Of a stretch of DNA of 64,000 nucleotides, positions 52,606 to 61,489 are shown piece by piece. Under the pieces are notes generated by a model. That model saw only the letters and a list, made by a program, of their open reading frames with translations. It made no database searches and had not been told where the DNA came from. The DNA is from Savagea serpentis. GTDB taxonomy: Bacteria; Bacillota; Bacilli; Bacillales_A; Planococcaceae. Position 1 is the first letter of the stretch, and the number at the start of each line of letters is the position of its first letter. The stretch spans positions 496,001 through 560,000 of the forward strand of contig NZ_JADKPV010000001.1 in assembly GCF_015351395.1 (NCBI RefSeq), written 5' to 3'. Position numbers and translations under genes: made by a program.

Positions 52606-54054
52606 ATGACTGAATTAACGAATTTAAACGAACGTGTAGAGTATGACGAGATCATCACAGCAATCGCTGATTACGTACTCGACAAGGAGATTGACAGCAA
52701 GGAAGCTTTCGAAACGGCACGCTATGTATTGATGGATAGTATTTCATGTGCTATTTTAGCATTAGAGTACCCAGAATGTACAAAAATGTTAGGCCCACAC
52801 GTGAAAGGGACAATTGTACCGAACGGTGTGCGCGTACCAGGAACATCACATGTACTCGATCCAGTGAAAGGTGCATTCGACATCGGTGTTCTTATCCGTT
52901 GGTTAGACTATAATGATACATGGCTTGCAGCAGAGTGGGGTCACCCATCAGATAACTTAGGAAGCATCTTAGCGATCGCTGACTACGTAAGCCAAGTTCG
53001 TTTAGCGAACGGTGAAGAGCCAGTAAAAGTGAAAGAAGTTCTTGAAATGTCGATTAAAGCACACGAAATTCAAGGGGTTCTCGCACTTCAGAACAGTTTG
53101 AACCGTGTCGGACTTGACCACGTATTCTTCGTTAAAGTAGCATCGACTGCAGTAGCAGCGAAAATGCTCGGTGGAAGCTGTGAAGAAGTATTAAACGCAC
53201 TTTCAAACGCATGGGTAGACGGCGGAAGCTTACGTACGTACCGTCACGCTCCAAACACAGGATCACGTAAATCGTGGGCTGCTGGAGATGCGACGAGCCG
53301 TGCTGTTCAATTAGCACTCATCGCAATGAAAGGTGAAATGGGTTATCCGGGAGCACTTACGACAAAAGGATGGGGCTTCCAAGATGTTCTCTTCAAAGGA
53401 CAGGAAGTTACACTCGAGCGCGAACTCGGAAGCTACGTCATGGAGAACGTCTTGTTCAAAGTATCATTCCCTGCAGAGTTCCACGCACAAACAGCGGCAG
53501 AAGCTGGCGTAACATTGCACCCAGAAGTGAAAGATCGTCTCGACGAAATCGAAGAAATTACAATTACGACACACGAATCAGCAATCCGTATTATCGACAA
53601 GCGTGGACCACTCCACAACCCAGCTGACCGTGACCACTCATTACAATACATCACAGCAATCGCATTGATGAACGGTAACGTAGTAGCGGAAGATTATGAA
53701 GATGAAGCAGCAGCGAACCCGATGATCGACCAGTTGCGCGATAAGATGGTTGTCGTTGAAAATGAACAATATACGAAAGACTACTTAGACCCAGAGAAGC
53801 GCTCAATCGCTAACGCGGTTCAAGTGAAATTTAAAGATGGCACGACGACGGACAATGTTGCAGTAGAATACCCACTCGGTCACCGTTTCCGCCGTCAAGA
53901 AGCGTTCCCAGAGATCGTCAAAAAGTTCGAACAAAATATCGCAACACGTTTCGCATCGAAACAGGCGAACGCAATCGAAGAGTTATTGCTTGACGATGAG
54001 CGTCTCCAAGATACACCAGTACACGAATTAATGGCATTACTTGCATTCGCATAA
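52606..54054 (+). CDS. prpD: 2-methylcitrate dehydratase
   Basis: The 482-residue protein matches the MmgE/PrpD family: [40 protein letters not shown], and [15 protein letters not shown]. It dehydrates 2-methylcitrate to methylaconitate. It is 34 bases after prpC, with gaggaag as ribosome site, and is followed by prpB. Length is typical. No separate acnD/prpF gene is seen in the window, so the hydratase step may use a host aconitase. Confidence 0.93.
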   Translation: MTELTNLNERVEYDEIITAIADYVLDKEIDSKEAFETARYVLMDSISCAILALEYPECTKMLGPHVKGTIVPNGVRVPGTSHVLDPVKGAFDIGVLIRWLDYNDTWLAAEWGHPSDNLGSILAIADYVSQVRLANGEEPVKVKEVLEMSIKAHEIQGVLALQNSLNRVGLDHVFFVKVASTAVAAKMLGGSCEEVLNALSNAWVDGGSLRTYRHAPNTGSRKSWAAGDATSRAVQLALIAMKGEMGYPGALTTKGWGFQDVLFKGQEVTLERELGSYVMENVLFKVSFPAEFHAQTAAEAGVTLHPEVKDRLDEIEEITITTHESAIRIIDKRGPLHNPADRDHSLQYITAIALMNGNVVAEDYEDEAAANPMIDQLRDKMVVVENEQYTKDYLDPEKRSIANAVQVKFKDGTTTDNVAVEYPLGHRFRRQEAFPEIVKKFEQNIATRFASKQANAIEELLLDDERLQDTPVHELMALLAFA

Positions 54055-54081
54055 GACGTACGCATAGAAAGGAAGATTACG

Positions 54082-54996
54082 ATGACGTGGATTATCCAAC
54101 AGCCAACGCCACAAGCAGAATTAGCAGAACGCTTCCTTGAACTCGTGAAAAGCCCGGAAATTCTTCAAATTCCGGGTGCTCACGATTCGATGGCAGCGAT
54201 CGTTGCAAAACGAACAGGATTCGAAGCACTCTACTTATCAGGAGGAGCCTACACTGCGAGTAAAGGAATTCCAGACCTCGGCATGTTAACGTCTACAGAA
54301 GTAGCGGACCGTGCACGTGATCTCATCCGCTCAACGAACTTACCGACACTTGTCGATATCGATACAGGTTTCGGTGGCGTATTGAACGTCGCTCGTACAG
54401 CAACAGAAATGGTCGAAGCGCGTGTTGCGGCTGTTCAAATCGAAGACCAACAGCTTCCGAAGAAATGTGGTCACTTGAACGGAAAGCAGCTCGTGACGAC
54501 AGAAGAAATGATGCAAAAAATTAGCACGATTAAGCAAGTTGCGCCGACATTAGTCATTGTCGCGCGTACGGATGCTCGTGCAGTAGAAGATTTAGATAGC
54601 GCAATCGAACGCGCGAACAAATACGTAGAAGCAGGGGCGGATGTCATCTTCCCAGAAGCGCTTCACGATGAGAAAGAATTCGCAGAGTTCAGTAAGCGTG
54701 TGAACGCACCGTTGCTCGCGAACATGACAGAGTTCGGAAAAACACCGTATTATACGGCAGAAGAGTTCAAAAAACTCGGATATGATCTCGTCATTTATCC
54801 TGTGACATCATTGCGTGTTGCAGCAAAAGCATACGAGCGTGTATTTAACGCAATTATGGAAGAAGGCACACAAAAGAGTCAATTGGACAATATGCAATCA
54901 CGTGCAGAATTGTATGAAACGATTCAATTGCACGACTTCGAAGCACTCGATGCAAATATCGCTCAAACGATTTTACCTGATCAACAAAAAGATTAA
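54082..54996 (+). CDS. prpB: 2-methylisocitrate lyase
   Basis: The 304-residue enzyme of the isocitrate lyase family has the active-site loop KKCGHLNGK with Cys129, VDIDTGFGG, IEDQ, and ARTDARAVEDLD. It splits methylisocitrate into pyruvate and succinate, the last step of the cycle. It completes the prpC-prpD-prpB operon, equivalent to mmgD-E-F, and ends before a strong terminator. Confidence 0.94.
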   Translation: MTWIIQQPTPQAELAERFLELVKSPEILQIPGAHDSMAAIVAKRTGFEALYLSGGAYTASKGIPDLGMLTSTEVADRARDLIRSTNLPTLVDIDTGFGGVLNVARTATEMVEARVAAVQIEDQQLPKKCGHLNGKQLVTTEEMMQKISTIKQVAPTLVIVARTDARAVEDLDSAIERANKYVEAGADVIFPEALHDEKEFAEFSKRVNAPLLANMTEFGKTPYYTAEEFKKLGYDLVIYPVTSLRVAAKAYERVFNAIMEEGTQKSQLDNMQSRAELYETIQLHDFEALDANIAQTILPDQQKD

Positions 54997-55019
54997 TTGT
55001 ACAAACAATCCCATTACGA

Positions 55020-55049
55020 ACGGCAATGTTTACCGCATTGCCGTTTTTT
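55020..55049 (+). terminator. Intrinsic terminator of the prp operon
   Basis: ACGGCAATG-type stem: CGGCAATG (55021-55028) with CATTGCCG (55036-55043), then six T. Confidence 0.88.
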
Positions 55050-55076
55050 GGTGTTTTCAAAAAGTCGACAAAAAAA

Positions 55077-55096
55077 CGAGCGACAATCATCGCTCG
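55077..55096 (-). terminator. Intrinsic terminator of serC
   Basis: CGAGCGA (55077-55083) pairs with TCGCTCG (55090-55096), followed on the minus strand by a seven-T run. Confidence 0.82.
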
Positions 55097-55111
55097 CTTT
55101 TGTTTTAGCTA

Positions 55112-56194
55112 TTATGCATGTTTCGCTTGGAATTCTTTCATAAATGTTGCAAGTGCTTCACAAGCTGCTACCGGAACAGCGTTATATGCGCTCGCGCGGC
55201 ATCCACCGACAGAACGGTGACCGTTTAAGCCGACGAATCCAGCTTCCGCTGCTTCTGCTAAAAATTGCTTTTCTAACGCTTCATCTGCTACACGGAACGT
55301 AATGTTCATAAGTGAACGGCTATCTTTGTCCGCATGTCCATAATAAAAGCCTTCGCTCGCATCGATCACATCGTAAATGAGTCCTGCTTTCATTTCGTTT
55401 TGGCGATCGACTGCTTCTAATCCACCTTGTTCTTCAATCCATTTTAATACTTCACCTAACATGTAAATGCCGAATGTCGGTGGTGTATGGTAGAGCGAGT
55501 TTGAATCTGCATGTGTTTTGTATTGAAGCACCGTCGGATTTTCTTCTTTCGCTGTTTCGAGGAAGTCTTTTTTCACGATGACAACTGTTACACCAGAAGG
55601 ACCTAAGTTCTTTTGAGCGCCTGCATAAATCATCGCGAATTTCGATACGTCCACTGGTTTTGACATAATGTCACTTGACATGTCAGCAATTAATGGAACA
55701 TTCACTTCTGGAATGTCTTTAAATTGCGTACCGTAGATCGTATTGTTCGATGTCATATGGATGTAGCGCGTATTGTCTTGTACGTTCCAGTCCATCGGGA
55801 TATTTTTAAATTGATTGTCTTTTGAAGAGGCTACTTCATATGCGACCCCTTGCATTTTTGCTTCTTTTAATGCCTTTTGTGACCATGAACCACTCATGAC
55901 GTATCCTGCTGTTTCGCCTTCGCTTAAGAAGTTCATCGGAATCATCGAGAATTGTAAGCTTGCGCCACCTTGCATGAAAATTACTTCATAATCTTCTGGA
56001 ATGTTGTAAAGTTTGCGCATGCGTTCAATCGCTGCATTGTGCACCGCTTCGTACACTTTGCCACGGTGACTCATTTCCATAATTGACATGCCATTGCCTT
56101 CGAAGTCGAGCAATTGTGCTTGGGCACGTTCTAACACGACTGTCGGTAAAGCAGAAGGACCTGCGTTAAAGTTATATGTAGTTTCTCTTGTCAA
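55112..56194 (-). CDS. serC: Phosphoserine aminotransferase
   Basis: The 360-residue PLP enzyme makes phosphoserine from 3-phosphohydroxypyruvate. It opens with YNFNAGPSALPTVVLERAQ and has MEMSHRGKVYEAVH, FMQGGASLQFSMIPMN, the PLP lysine in AGAQKNLGPSGV, and GLNGHRSVGGCRAS near the end. The TTG start at 56192-56194 has gaggtgg upstream; a longer frame back to 56251 lacks one. No serA or serB is adjacent. Confidence 0.95.
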   Translation of the reverse strand: MTRETTYNFNAGPSALPTVVLERAQAQLLDFEGNGMSIMEMSHRGKVYEAVHNAAIERMRKLYNIPEDYEVIFMQGGASLQFSMIPMNFLSEGETAGYVMSGSWSQKALKEAKMQGVAYEVASSKDNQFKNIPMDWNVQDNTRYIHMTSNNTIYGTQFKDIPEVNVPLIADMSSDIMSKPVDVSKFAMIYAGAQKNLGPSGVTVVIVKKDFLETAKEENPTVLQYKTHADSNSLYHTPPTFGIYMLGEVLKWIEEQGGLEAVDRQNEMKAGLIYDVIDASEGFYYGHADKDSRSLMNITFRVADEALEKQFLAEAAEAGFVGLNGHRSVGGCRASAYNAVPVAACEALATFMKEFQAKHA

Positions 56195-56316
56195 TGGTTC
56201 CACCTCGTTTGTGTAATTGAAAAAATATGTTGCTCCTTTATTATAGCGCATTTTTTAAAGCGATTGTGAAAATTACTTGAATCTTTCAAAACATTGCCTT
56301 GAAGCAGTAAAAACGT

Positions 56317-56345
56317 TTGCAGGAATAGGGTTTTCACGTTACACT
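56317..56345 (+). promoter_or_regulatory. Promoter of the TPP-riboswitch operon
   Basis: TTGCAG (56317-56322), exactly 17 bases, then TACACT (56340-56345), about 20 bases before the aptamer. Confidence 0.65.
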
Positions 56346-56365
56346 AATGAAGCAAAAGAATACGA

Positions 56366-56456
56366 GATGTGGGAGTCTGTAAACAGGCTGAGAGTATGAT
56401 GTGATCATAGACCATTTGAACCTGTTGGGTCATGCCAATGTAGGGAGTCGAATACG
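56366..56456 (+). promoter_or_regulatory. TPP (THI-box) riboswitch
   Basis: The conserved parts of the thiamin pyrophosphate aptamer are present in order: GGGAG, the CTGAGAG pyrimidine-sensor loop (56388-56394), a variable P3 stem TATGAT/ATCATA, then ACC..TTGAACCTG, TTGG/CCAA (P5) and the closing ATGCCAATGTAGGGA. The aptamer is followed at once by an intrinsic terminator, fitting a switch that shuts off the operon when TPP is plentiful. The genes controlled are not known thiamin synthesis genes. Confidence 0.93.
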
Positions 56457-56463
56457 AAACTAT

Positions 56464-56499
56464 GCGTACATCGGACAATTCACCGATGTGCGCTTTTTT
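56464..56499 (+). terminator. Riboswitch expression-platform terminator
   Basis: GCGTACATCGG (56464-56474) pairs with CCGATGTGCGC (56483-56493), 11 bp with one G-U, followed by six T (56494-56499). It lies between the aptamer and the first gene. Confidence 0.88.
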
Positions 56500-56505
56500 G
56501 AGGTG

Positions 56506-57570
56506 ATGAGAGTGGAACGAGAAATTATCGCATTTATTCAACAAAATGAGCGAGACGAAGAACGATTAAACGAGTTAATGATACAGCTCTTTCAACGACA
56601 ATTTAAAGAGAATATGCCATATCAAAAGTTTTGTCGTCAAAAGGGAAAGACATTGCGCAATGTGAAGAAGTGGGATCAAATTCCGTTTGTGCCTGTCGAT
56701 GCGTTCAAACATTTAACATTGAGCCGGAAACCAGTGGAAGAGACAGCAGCTTGTTTTATGACGAGTGGCTCTACTTCTGGAAAGCGAGGTAAACATTATC
56801 ATGCTCATTTAGATGTTTACAATGCGTCGATGGATGAGACAGTGCGCCAGTTCGTATTACAAGGGAGCGATAAATGGCGAATCGGGGTTATTTTTCCAAG
56901 TAGAGAAAGCATGCCGAACAGTAGCCTCGCCCACTATTTAAATTGGATTTATGAGCACTATGGAGATGCTTCGAGCGGATATTTTATCGATGAAACAGGG
57001 ATTCAATACGACGCGTTTGCTGAATTTTTACAGCGTGCTCAAAAGGACCAAGTTCCCGTTTTATTACTCGGTGCTTCTTATAGCTATGTACACGTTTTTG
57101 AACAATTTCAAGACGCGATGTATCCATTGCCAGAAGGAAGTCGAATTTTTGATACGGGTGGATACAAAAATCAATCGGAAGCACTAGATTTAAATACGTT
57201 TTATGAGCGTTTAGCTACTATGTTTGACGTTCCGCGTTCTTCTTGCCTAAACATGTACGGCATGTCGGAGTTGAGTACGCAATATTACGACCGGGGAAAT
57301 GCGCGAGTTCCTTCTGTAAAAATAGGACCGCCATGGATGAAGACGCGCATTATCGATCCGTTAACGGAAGAAGATGTCCCATTTGGCGAGACTGGAATTA
57401 TCGTTCACTATGATTTAGCAAATGTCAATTCTGTCATTGCGGTCATGACGGAAGATGTCGGGTATGAAACGGAAGAAGGATTCATTTTGCTTGGGCGTGC
57501 AGAAGGTGCGGAAGCGAAAGGTTGCTCCGTTCAATTATCGGACTTTTTACAGGCGGTGCAAGACGTATGA
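56506..57570 (+). CDS. LuxE-like acyl-protein synthetase (carboxylate activating)
   Basis: The protein has about 354 residues from ATG 56506 (or GTG 56512, which suits the gaggtg site better). LuxE-family ANL ligase motifs are SGSTSGKRG (87-95) for ATP, FDTGGYKN near 215, and NMYGMSELSTQ near 249. In bioluminescent bacteria LuxE activates a fatty acid as acyl-AMP and passes it to LuxC. Here no luciferase genes exist and a TPP riboswitch controls it, so the substrate is probably a thiamin-related carboxylic acid (inference). It overlaps luxC-like by 4 bases. A longer frame from 56401 runs through the riboswitch and is rejected. Confidence 0.85.
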   Translation: MRVEREIIAFIQQNERDEERLNELMIQLFQRQFKENMPYQKFCRQKGKTLRNVKKWDQIPFVPVDAFKHLTLSRKPVEETAACFMTSGSTSGKRGKHYHAHLDVYNASMDETVRQFVLQGSDKWRIGVIFPSRESMPNSSLAHYLNWIYEHYGDASSGYFIDETGIQYDAFAEFLQRAQKDQVPVLLLGASYSYVHVFEQFQDAMYPLPEGSRIFDTGGYKNQSEALDLNTFYERLATMFDVPRSSCLNMYGMSELSTQYYDRGNARVPSVKIGPPWMKTRIIDPLTEEDVPFGETGIIVHYDLANVNSVIAVMTEDVGYETEEGFILLGRAEGAEAKGCSVQLSDFLQAVQDV

Positions 57571-58985
57571 ACGTAATCGGTCACGTTCCTAAGCGTTTTC
57601 AGACGCGGGCAGAACGAGTTCTTCTTTATGAAGAGCGAGAAGCCTATACGATGAGTGATGCGGAAATGGATGCGCTCATTCATTATATGCGTGAGGAAGC
57701 TGTCGTTGAATTAGCAAAACATACCGTGGAACAAATCATTTGCGCAATCGATCAAGCGATTCACCTATTACTTGATCGAAATAGCGTTATACGCCAGCAA
57801 CTAGAATGTGATTTAACAAGGTACGGAGCTTATGATAATGCATTTGTCAAACAGCAATTGTCGTCTTATTTACGTCAGTTTCGTGCGGAAGAATTGCGTC
57901 GCTTTTTAGTAGAGGACTTTGGAAATTACCACGTACTGGATACATTTCAACCGCGTGTCACAGGGGGATTAGCAAAAGCATATGCTCCTGTATTGACGAC
58001 GCACATTTGGTCAGGAAATGTTCCAGGAGTGTCTCTTTGGAGTCTCATATCCAATTTATTGACGAAAGGTCCTTTAATCGGTCGCGTGTCGACACGTGAG
58101 CCATTTGTCGCATCAGCTTTTGCGCAAGCTTTGTCGAGCATTGCCCCTTCCATAAGTGAAGCGATAGCCATCATGACGTATCCATACGATGCTTCATTTC
58201 GATATAAATTGTACGAAGCGTCTGAAGTCGTCGTCGCTTATGGACATAATGACACATTAGCGACGATTGCACGTGAAGTTCCTGTGACGACACGTTTTCT
58301 CGGATACGGTCATAAAATGAGTTTCGGGGTGATCGGGAAAGAGACATTGAATCATTATCACATTGCGGAAACGGTTGCTAGGATGGCAAAAGATGTCGCC
58401 GCTTTTGATCAGCAAGGATGTTACTCGCCTCATTTTTTCTTTGTAGAAGCAGGAGGAAAATGGTCAGCAGAACGTGTAGCGCACGCTTTGTATCATGAAT
58501 TGCGCCAGTTAGACGTGCGTTATCCAATTCAAGAAGCGACATTGGCCGATAAGCAACAAATTCAACGTTTTTATAGTGAAGCATCCATTCGTGCATTACA
58601 AAGTGATAGTTTTTTACTGAAAGATGAACGCGGTCGTTTCAGTGTGAAATATGAGCCGGATGTGCGCATTGAACCGAGCCCATTGAATCGCCATGTCACG
58701 GTCATGCCGTATGAAGACATGAACCAGCTAACGCATGTATTACGCCCGTATCGCCATTATTTACAAACGGCGAGTATTCATATGTCACGTGAGCGTATGC
58801 AAGCTTGGACGGAATCATTAGGTGCTATTGGCGTCACTCGTTTTGCTGCTGTCGGAACGATGACGGAGACAAAGGCAGGTTGGCATCATGACGGGCGCTT
58901 CAGTTTGCTAGACTTTGTGCGAATGTGCGATATTGACGCCTCTGTATTACATGAAAGCGAACGATACGTTTCGTATCGCGATTAA
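57567..58985 (+). CDS. LuxC-like acyl reductase (acyl to aldehyde)
   Basis: The 472-residue protein matches the LuxC acyl-CoA reductase family, with an aldehyde-dehydrogenase-like fold. It has THIWSGNVPG, LLTKGPLIGRVSTREP, and the nucleophile Cys285 in AFDQQGCYSPHFFFVEAGG. LuxC takes the acyl group from LuxE on this Cys and reduces it with NADPH to an aldehyde. Its ATG overlaps the upstream stop (ATGA), which keeps the two equimolar. The pairing implies a complete carboxylic acid reductase. Confidence 0.88.
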   Translation: MNVIGHVPKRFQTRAERVLLYEEREAYTMSDAEMDALIHYMREEAVVELAKHTVEQIICAIDQAIHLLLDRNSVIRQQLECDLTRYGAYDNAFVKQQLSSYLRQFRAEELRRFLVEDFGNYHVLDTFQPRVTGGLAKAYAPVLTTHIWSGNVPGVSLWSLISNLLTKGPLIGRVSTREPFVASAFAQALSSIAPSISEAIAIMTYPYDASFRYKLYEASEVVVAYGHNDTLATIAREVPVTTRFLGYGHKMSFGVIGKETLNHYHIAETVARMAKDVAAFDQQGCYSPHFFFVEAGGKWSAERVAHALYHELRQLDVRYPIQEATLADKQQIQRFYSEASIRALQSDSFLLKDERGRFSVKYEPDVRIEPSPLNRHVTVMPYEDMNQLTHVLRPYRHYLQTASIHMSRERMQAWTESLGAIGVTRFAAVGTMTETKAGWHHDGRFSLLDFVRMCDIDASVLHESERYVSYRD

Positions 58986-59001
58986 GAGGAGGTAGATTTC
59001 A

Positions 59002-59733
59002 TTGTTACAATTGCAAAAAGTGTCCTATGCGTACGAAACAGAACGGATTTTATCCGATTTGACGACGACATTTCGCGAGCGGACCGTATACAGCATTTTA
59101 GGAAAAAGTGGTTGTGGAAAAACGACCTTGCTTAAATTGGCGAGCGGATTATTGACACCGACAAACGGTCATATTATGTACGATAAACAATCTCTACGCC
59201 ATCCAGATGCTTCATTTAGTTACATGTTTCAAAATCCGAATTTACTCCCGTGGCAAACGGTTTTACAAAATGTTTGTATGCCATTTGTGATTCGACATAG
59301 AAAAGATGCCATGCTTGAAAAGCGAGCTTTGCACTTACTGAGTCAAATGGGGATTGGAGCATTAGCCGAGCGCTATCCTGACGAACTATCGGGCGGACAA
59401 AGATCACGTGTTGCGCTTTGCCGAGCTTTAATGACTAATCCTCGCGTGTTATTTTTAGATGAGCCATTCAGCGCACTAGATGTCATGACGAAAGAACAAT
59501 TGCAAGATGATTTAGTCGCTCTCGTTCAAGAGCGAGAGATGACGGTTATTTTTATTACGCATGATATCGAAGAAGCGATCATCATAGCGGATGAAATTCG
59601 AGTGATGGAAGCGGGACGTTTCATTTATGAAGAACAAAATCCGTTGCGTGAGCAAATAGTGCGACGTGATACAGAACAAGCGCTGTCTTATAAGCGATTG
59701 TTGCGTTCGGTATTGGAGGGGGCATATGCGTAA
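59002..59733 (+). CDS. ABC transporter ATPase, ThiZ-like
   Basis: The 243-residue ATPase has Walker A GKSGCGKTT, Q-loop YMFQNPNLLPW, signature LSGGQRSRVALCRAL, Walker B VLFLDEPFSALD and H-loop ITHDIEEA, matching the nitrate/taurine/thiamin-precursor importer subfamily. It starts at TTG 59002 after gaggagg, 16 bases after luxC-like, and overlaps the permease gene by 8. With the binding protein it should import the operon's substrate. Confidence 0.9.
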   Translation: MLQLQKVSYAYETERILSDLTTTFRERTVYSILGKSGCGKTTLLKLASGLLTPTNGHIMYDKQSLRHPDASFSYMFQNPNLLPWQTVLQNVCMPFVIRHRKDAMLEKRALHLLSQMGIGALAERYPDELSGGQRSRVALCRALMTNPRVLFLDEPFSALDVMTKEQLQDDLVALVQEREMTVIFITHDIEEAIIIADEIRVMEAGRFIYEEQNPLREQIVRRDTEQALSYKRLLRSVLEGAYA

Positions 59734-60472
59734 GTATATGTTTCATTTCGCCTTCTTTATCCTTTTGATTTGGCTTTGGCATCGCGCATCTTTATCAATG
59801 AGTGAACTCGTATTGCCGAGTCCGCTCGTTGTTGGATCTGTTTTTGTAGACGGGTGGACGAGCGGCTATTTTTGGCCACATGTTTCGCGCACGTTACGCG
59901 AAATTGTATACGGTTTATCCATCGGTACTGTTTTTGGACTTGGCCTCGGTATTATGATGGGGGAGTCACGCATGATGCGCCAATTTTTACAGCCTTACAT
60001 CATCATGAGCCAAGCTGTACCTAAATTAGCACTCGCTCCTTTATTTATTTTATGGTTCGGGTTTGGTATGACGTCAAAAGTGGTCATTACAGCGCTCGTC
60101 TGTTTCTTCCCGATTCTTGAAAATACATTGCGCGCGATGCATCAAGTGAAGCGTGAACAAATTGAACTATTCAAAATGATGCAAGCTTCTCGTTTTCAAA
60201 TTTTAATGCGTCTCAAAATTCCAAACGGCATCCCTCACATTATGTCAGGATTTCGTGTGTCGGTCATTTTAGCGGTCGTCGGTGCTGTTGTTGGAGAATT
60301 TATCGGGGCGAATGAAGGATTAGGAGCGCTCATTATCGCTTCTCAAGGCACGATGAATACACCGCTCATGTTTGCGGTATTAATCAATTTAACTTTGCTC
60401 GGCATGATGCTGTACGGTCTCGTTCACATGATTGAAACGTATGGGTTACGCCGTTATTTAAGGAGAGAATAA
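59726..60472 (+). CDS. ABC transporter permease, ThiX-like
   Basis: The 248-residue membrane protein has about six helices, with LPSPLVVGSVF near the N terminus and the EAA-type loop at IEFLFKMMQASRFQI-like (about 148-165) and VGEFIGANEGLGALI. It fits the SsuC/TauC/ThiX family. It overlaps the ATPase end by 8 bases and the binding protein follows after 1 base. Start ATG 59726 behind ggaggggg. Confidence 0.9.
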   Translation: MRKYMFHFAFFILLIWLWHRASLSMSELVLPSPLVVGSVFVDGWTSGYFWPHVSRTLREIVYGLSIGTVFGLGLGIMMGESRMMRQFLQPYIIMSQAVPKLALAPLFILWFGFGMTSKVVITALVCFFPILENTLRAMHQVKREQIELFKMMQASRFQILMRLKIPNGIPHIMSGFRVSVILAVVGAVVGEFIGANEGLGALIIASQGTMNTPLMFAVLINLTLLGMMLYGLVHMIETYGLRRYLRRE

Positions 60473-60473
60473 A

Positions 60474-61478
60474 ATGAAAAAAATAAGTTGGTTTGTATTG
60501 CTAGTGAGTGTGTTGCTTCTTGCTGCATGTTCACAACAAAAAGAAGAACAAGAAGTAGAAAAAGAAAATGCAACAGAAAATAAACAAATTCGAATGGCAA
60601 GTTGGTCTCAACCGATTACAGAACAAACGAATATTTTAGCGGATGAAGAAACAAAGTTTTTCAAAAATGAAGGCTTTGATTTGGAATTTATCCCAGGAGC
60701 AGGGGGAGGAGATGCGATTAAAAACATTTTAGCAAATAATGCAGATATCGCCTTTACTGATGCTGGTTCTTATTTTAATGCCTTGAATCAAGGGGAAGAT
60801 CTCGTAGCGATTTATAATATTTATCCCCAAAATGTATTCAATGTGGTGACGAAAGAAGATTCAGGGATTGAACGTCCGGAAGATTTAAAAGGCAAAACGA
60901 TCGGGGTTTATTCATTAGCGAGTGGGACGAGAGAGAACTTATTAATTTTATTACATGAAGCGGGTTTAACGGAAGACGATGTGACCATTGTGGAAACAGG
61001 CTTGCTTAATTTTGCTCCTCTCATGCAAGGACAAGTTGATGCAACAGCAGCGACCGATACGGGCTTGCATATTGGAAAGCAAAAAGGTTTGGACGATTAT
61101 AAAGTGTTTGAAGTGAAAGATTATTTAAACTTCTCGAGCGATTTATTTGTCGTCACACGCGAGTACTATGAAGAAAATGAAGCATTATTAAAAGATTTTT
61201 TACGAGCGTATCGAAGCAGTGCGGAATGGATGATGGAAAATCCGCAAGAAGCGGCTCAATTAGCGAAAACATATGCGATCGATGGTCAAGATATCGAGCA
61301 AAATGAAGCGATTATTGACATTCGCAATCGCTCTTCTCAACAATCAAAAGCGGAACATCCACTCGGCTATATCGATTTAGAAGAGATGCAACATGCCATC
61401 GATGTGTATGAACAATTAGGATTAATCGAAAATAAAATAGAGATTGAGCAATATGTAACAAATGATTTATTACCATAG
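60474..61478 (+). CDS. ABC transporter substrate-binding lipoprotein, THI5/NMT1-like
   Basis: The 334-residue protein has a lipoprotein signal peptide (VLLLAACSQQ, lipid on Cys19), a charged linker to about 42, then an NMT1/THI5-like binding domain with TKFFKNEGFDLEFIPGAGGGD, LANNADIAFTDAGSYFNAL and GQVDATAATDTG. ThiY and THI5 homologues bind aminopyrimidine thiamin precursors. With the TPP riboswitch this points to uptake of a thiamin-related molecule. Ribosome site aaggagag. Confidence 0.9.
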   Translation: MKKISWFVLLVSVLLLAACSQQKEEQEVEKENATENKQIRMASWSQPITEQTNILADEETKFFKNEGFDLEFIPGAGGGDAIKNILANNADIAFTDAGSYFNALNQGEDLVAIYNIYPQNVFNVVTKEDSGIERPEDLKGKTIGVYSLASGTRENLLILLHEAGLTEDDVTIVETGLLNFAPLMQGQVDATAATDTGLHIGKQKGLDDYKVFEVKDYLNFSSDLFVVTREYYEENEALLKDFLRAYRSSAEWMMENPQEAAQLAKTYAIDGQDIEQNEAIIDIRNRSSQQSKAEHPLGYIDLEEMQHAIDVYEQLGLIENKIEIEQYVTNDLLP

Positions 61479-61489
61479 GATGTGACAAG

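Noticed and set aside
56401-56505. An N-terminal extension of the LuxE-like protein from GTG 56401
   Set aside because: It runs through the TPP aptamer and terminator and has no ribosome site; the start at 56506 or 56512 has gaggtg.
56506-58985. A bioluminescence (lux) operon
   Set aside because: Only LuxE- and LuxC-like genes are present; no luxA, luxB or luxD is visible, and control is by TPP.
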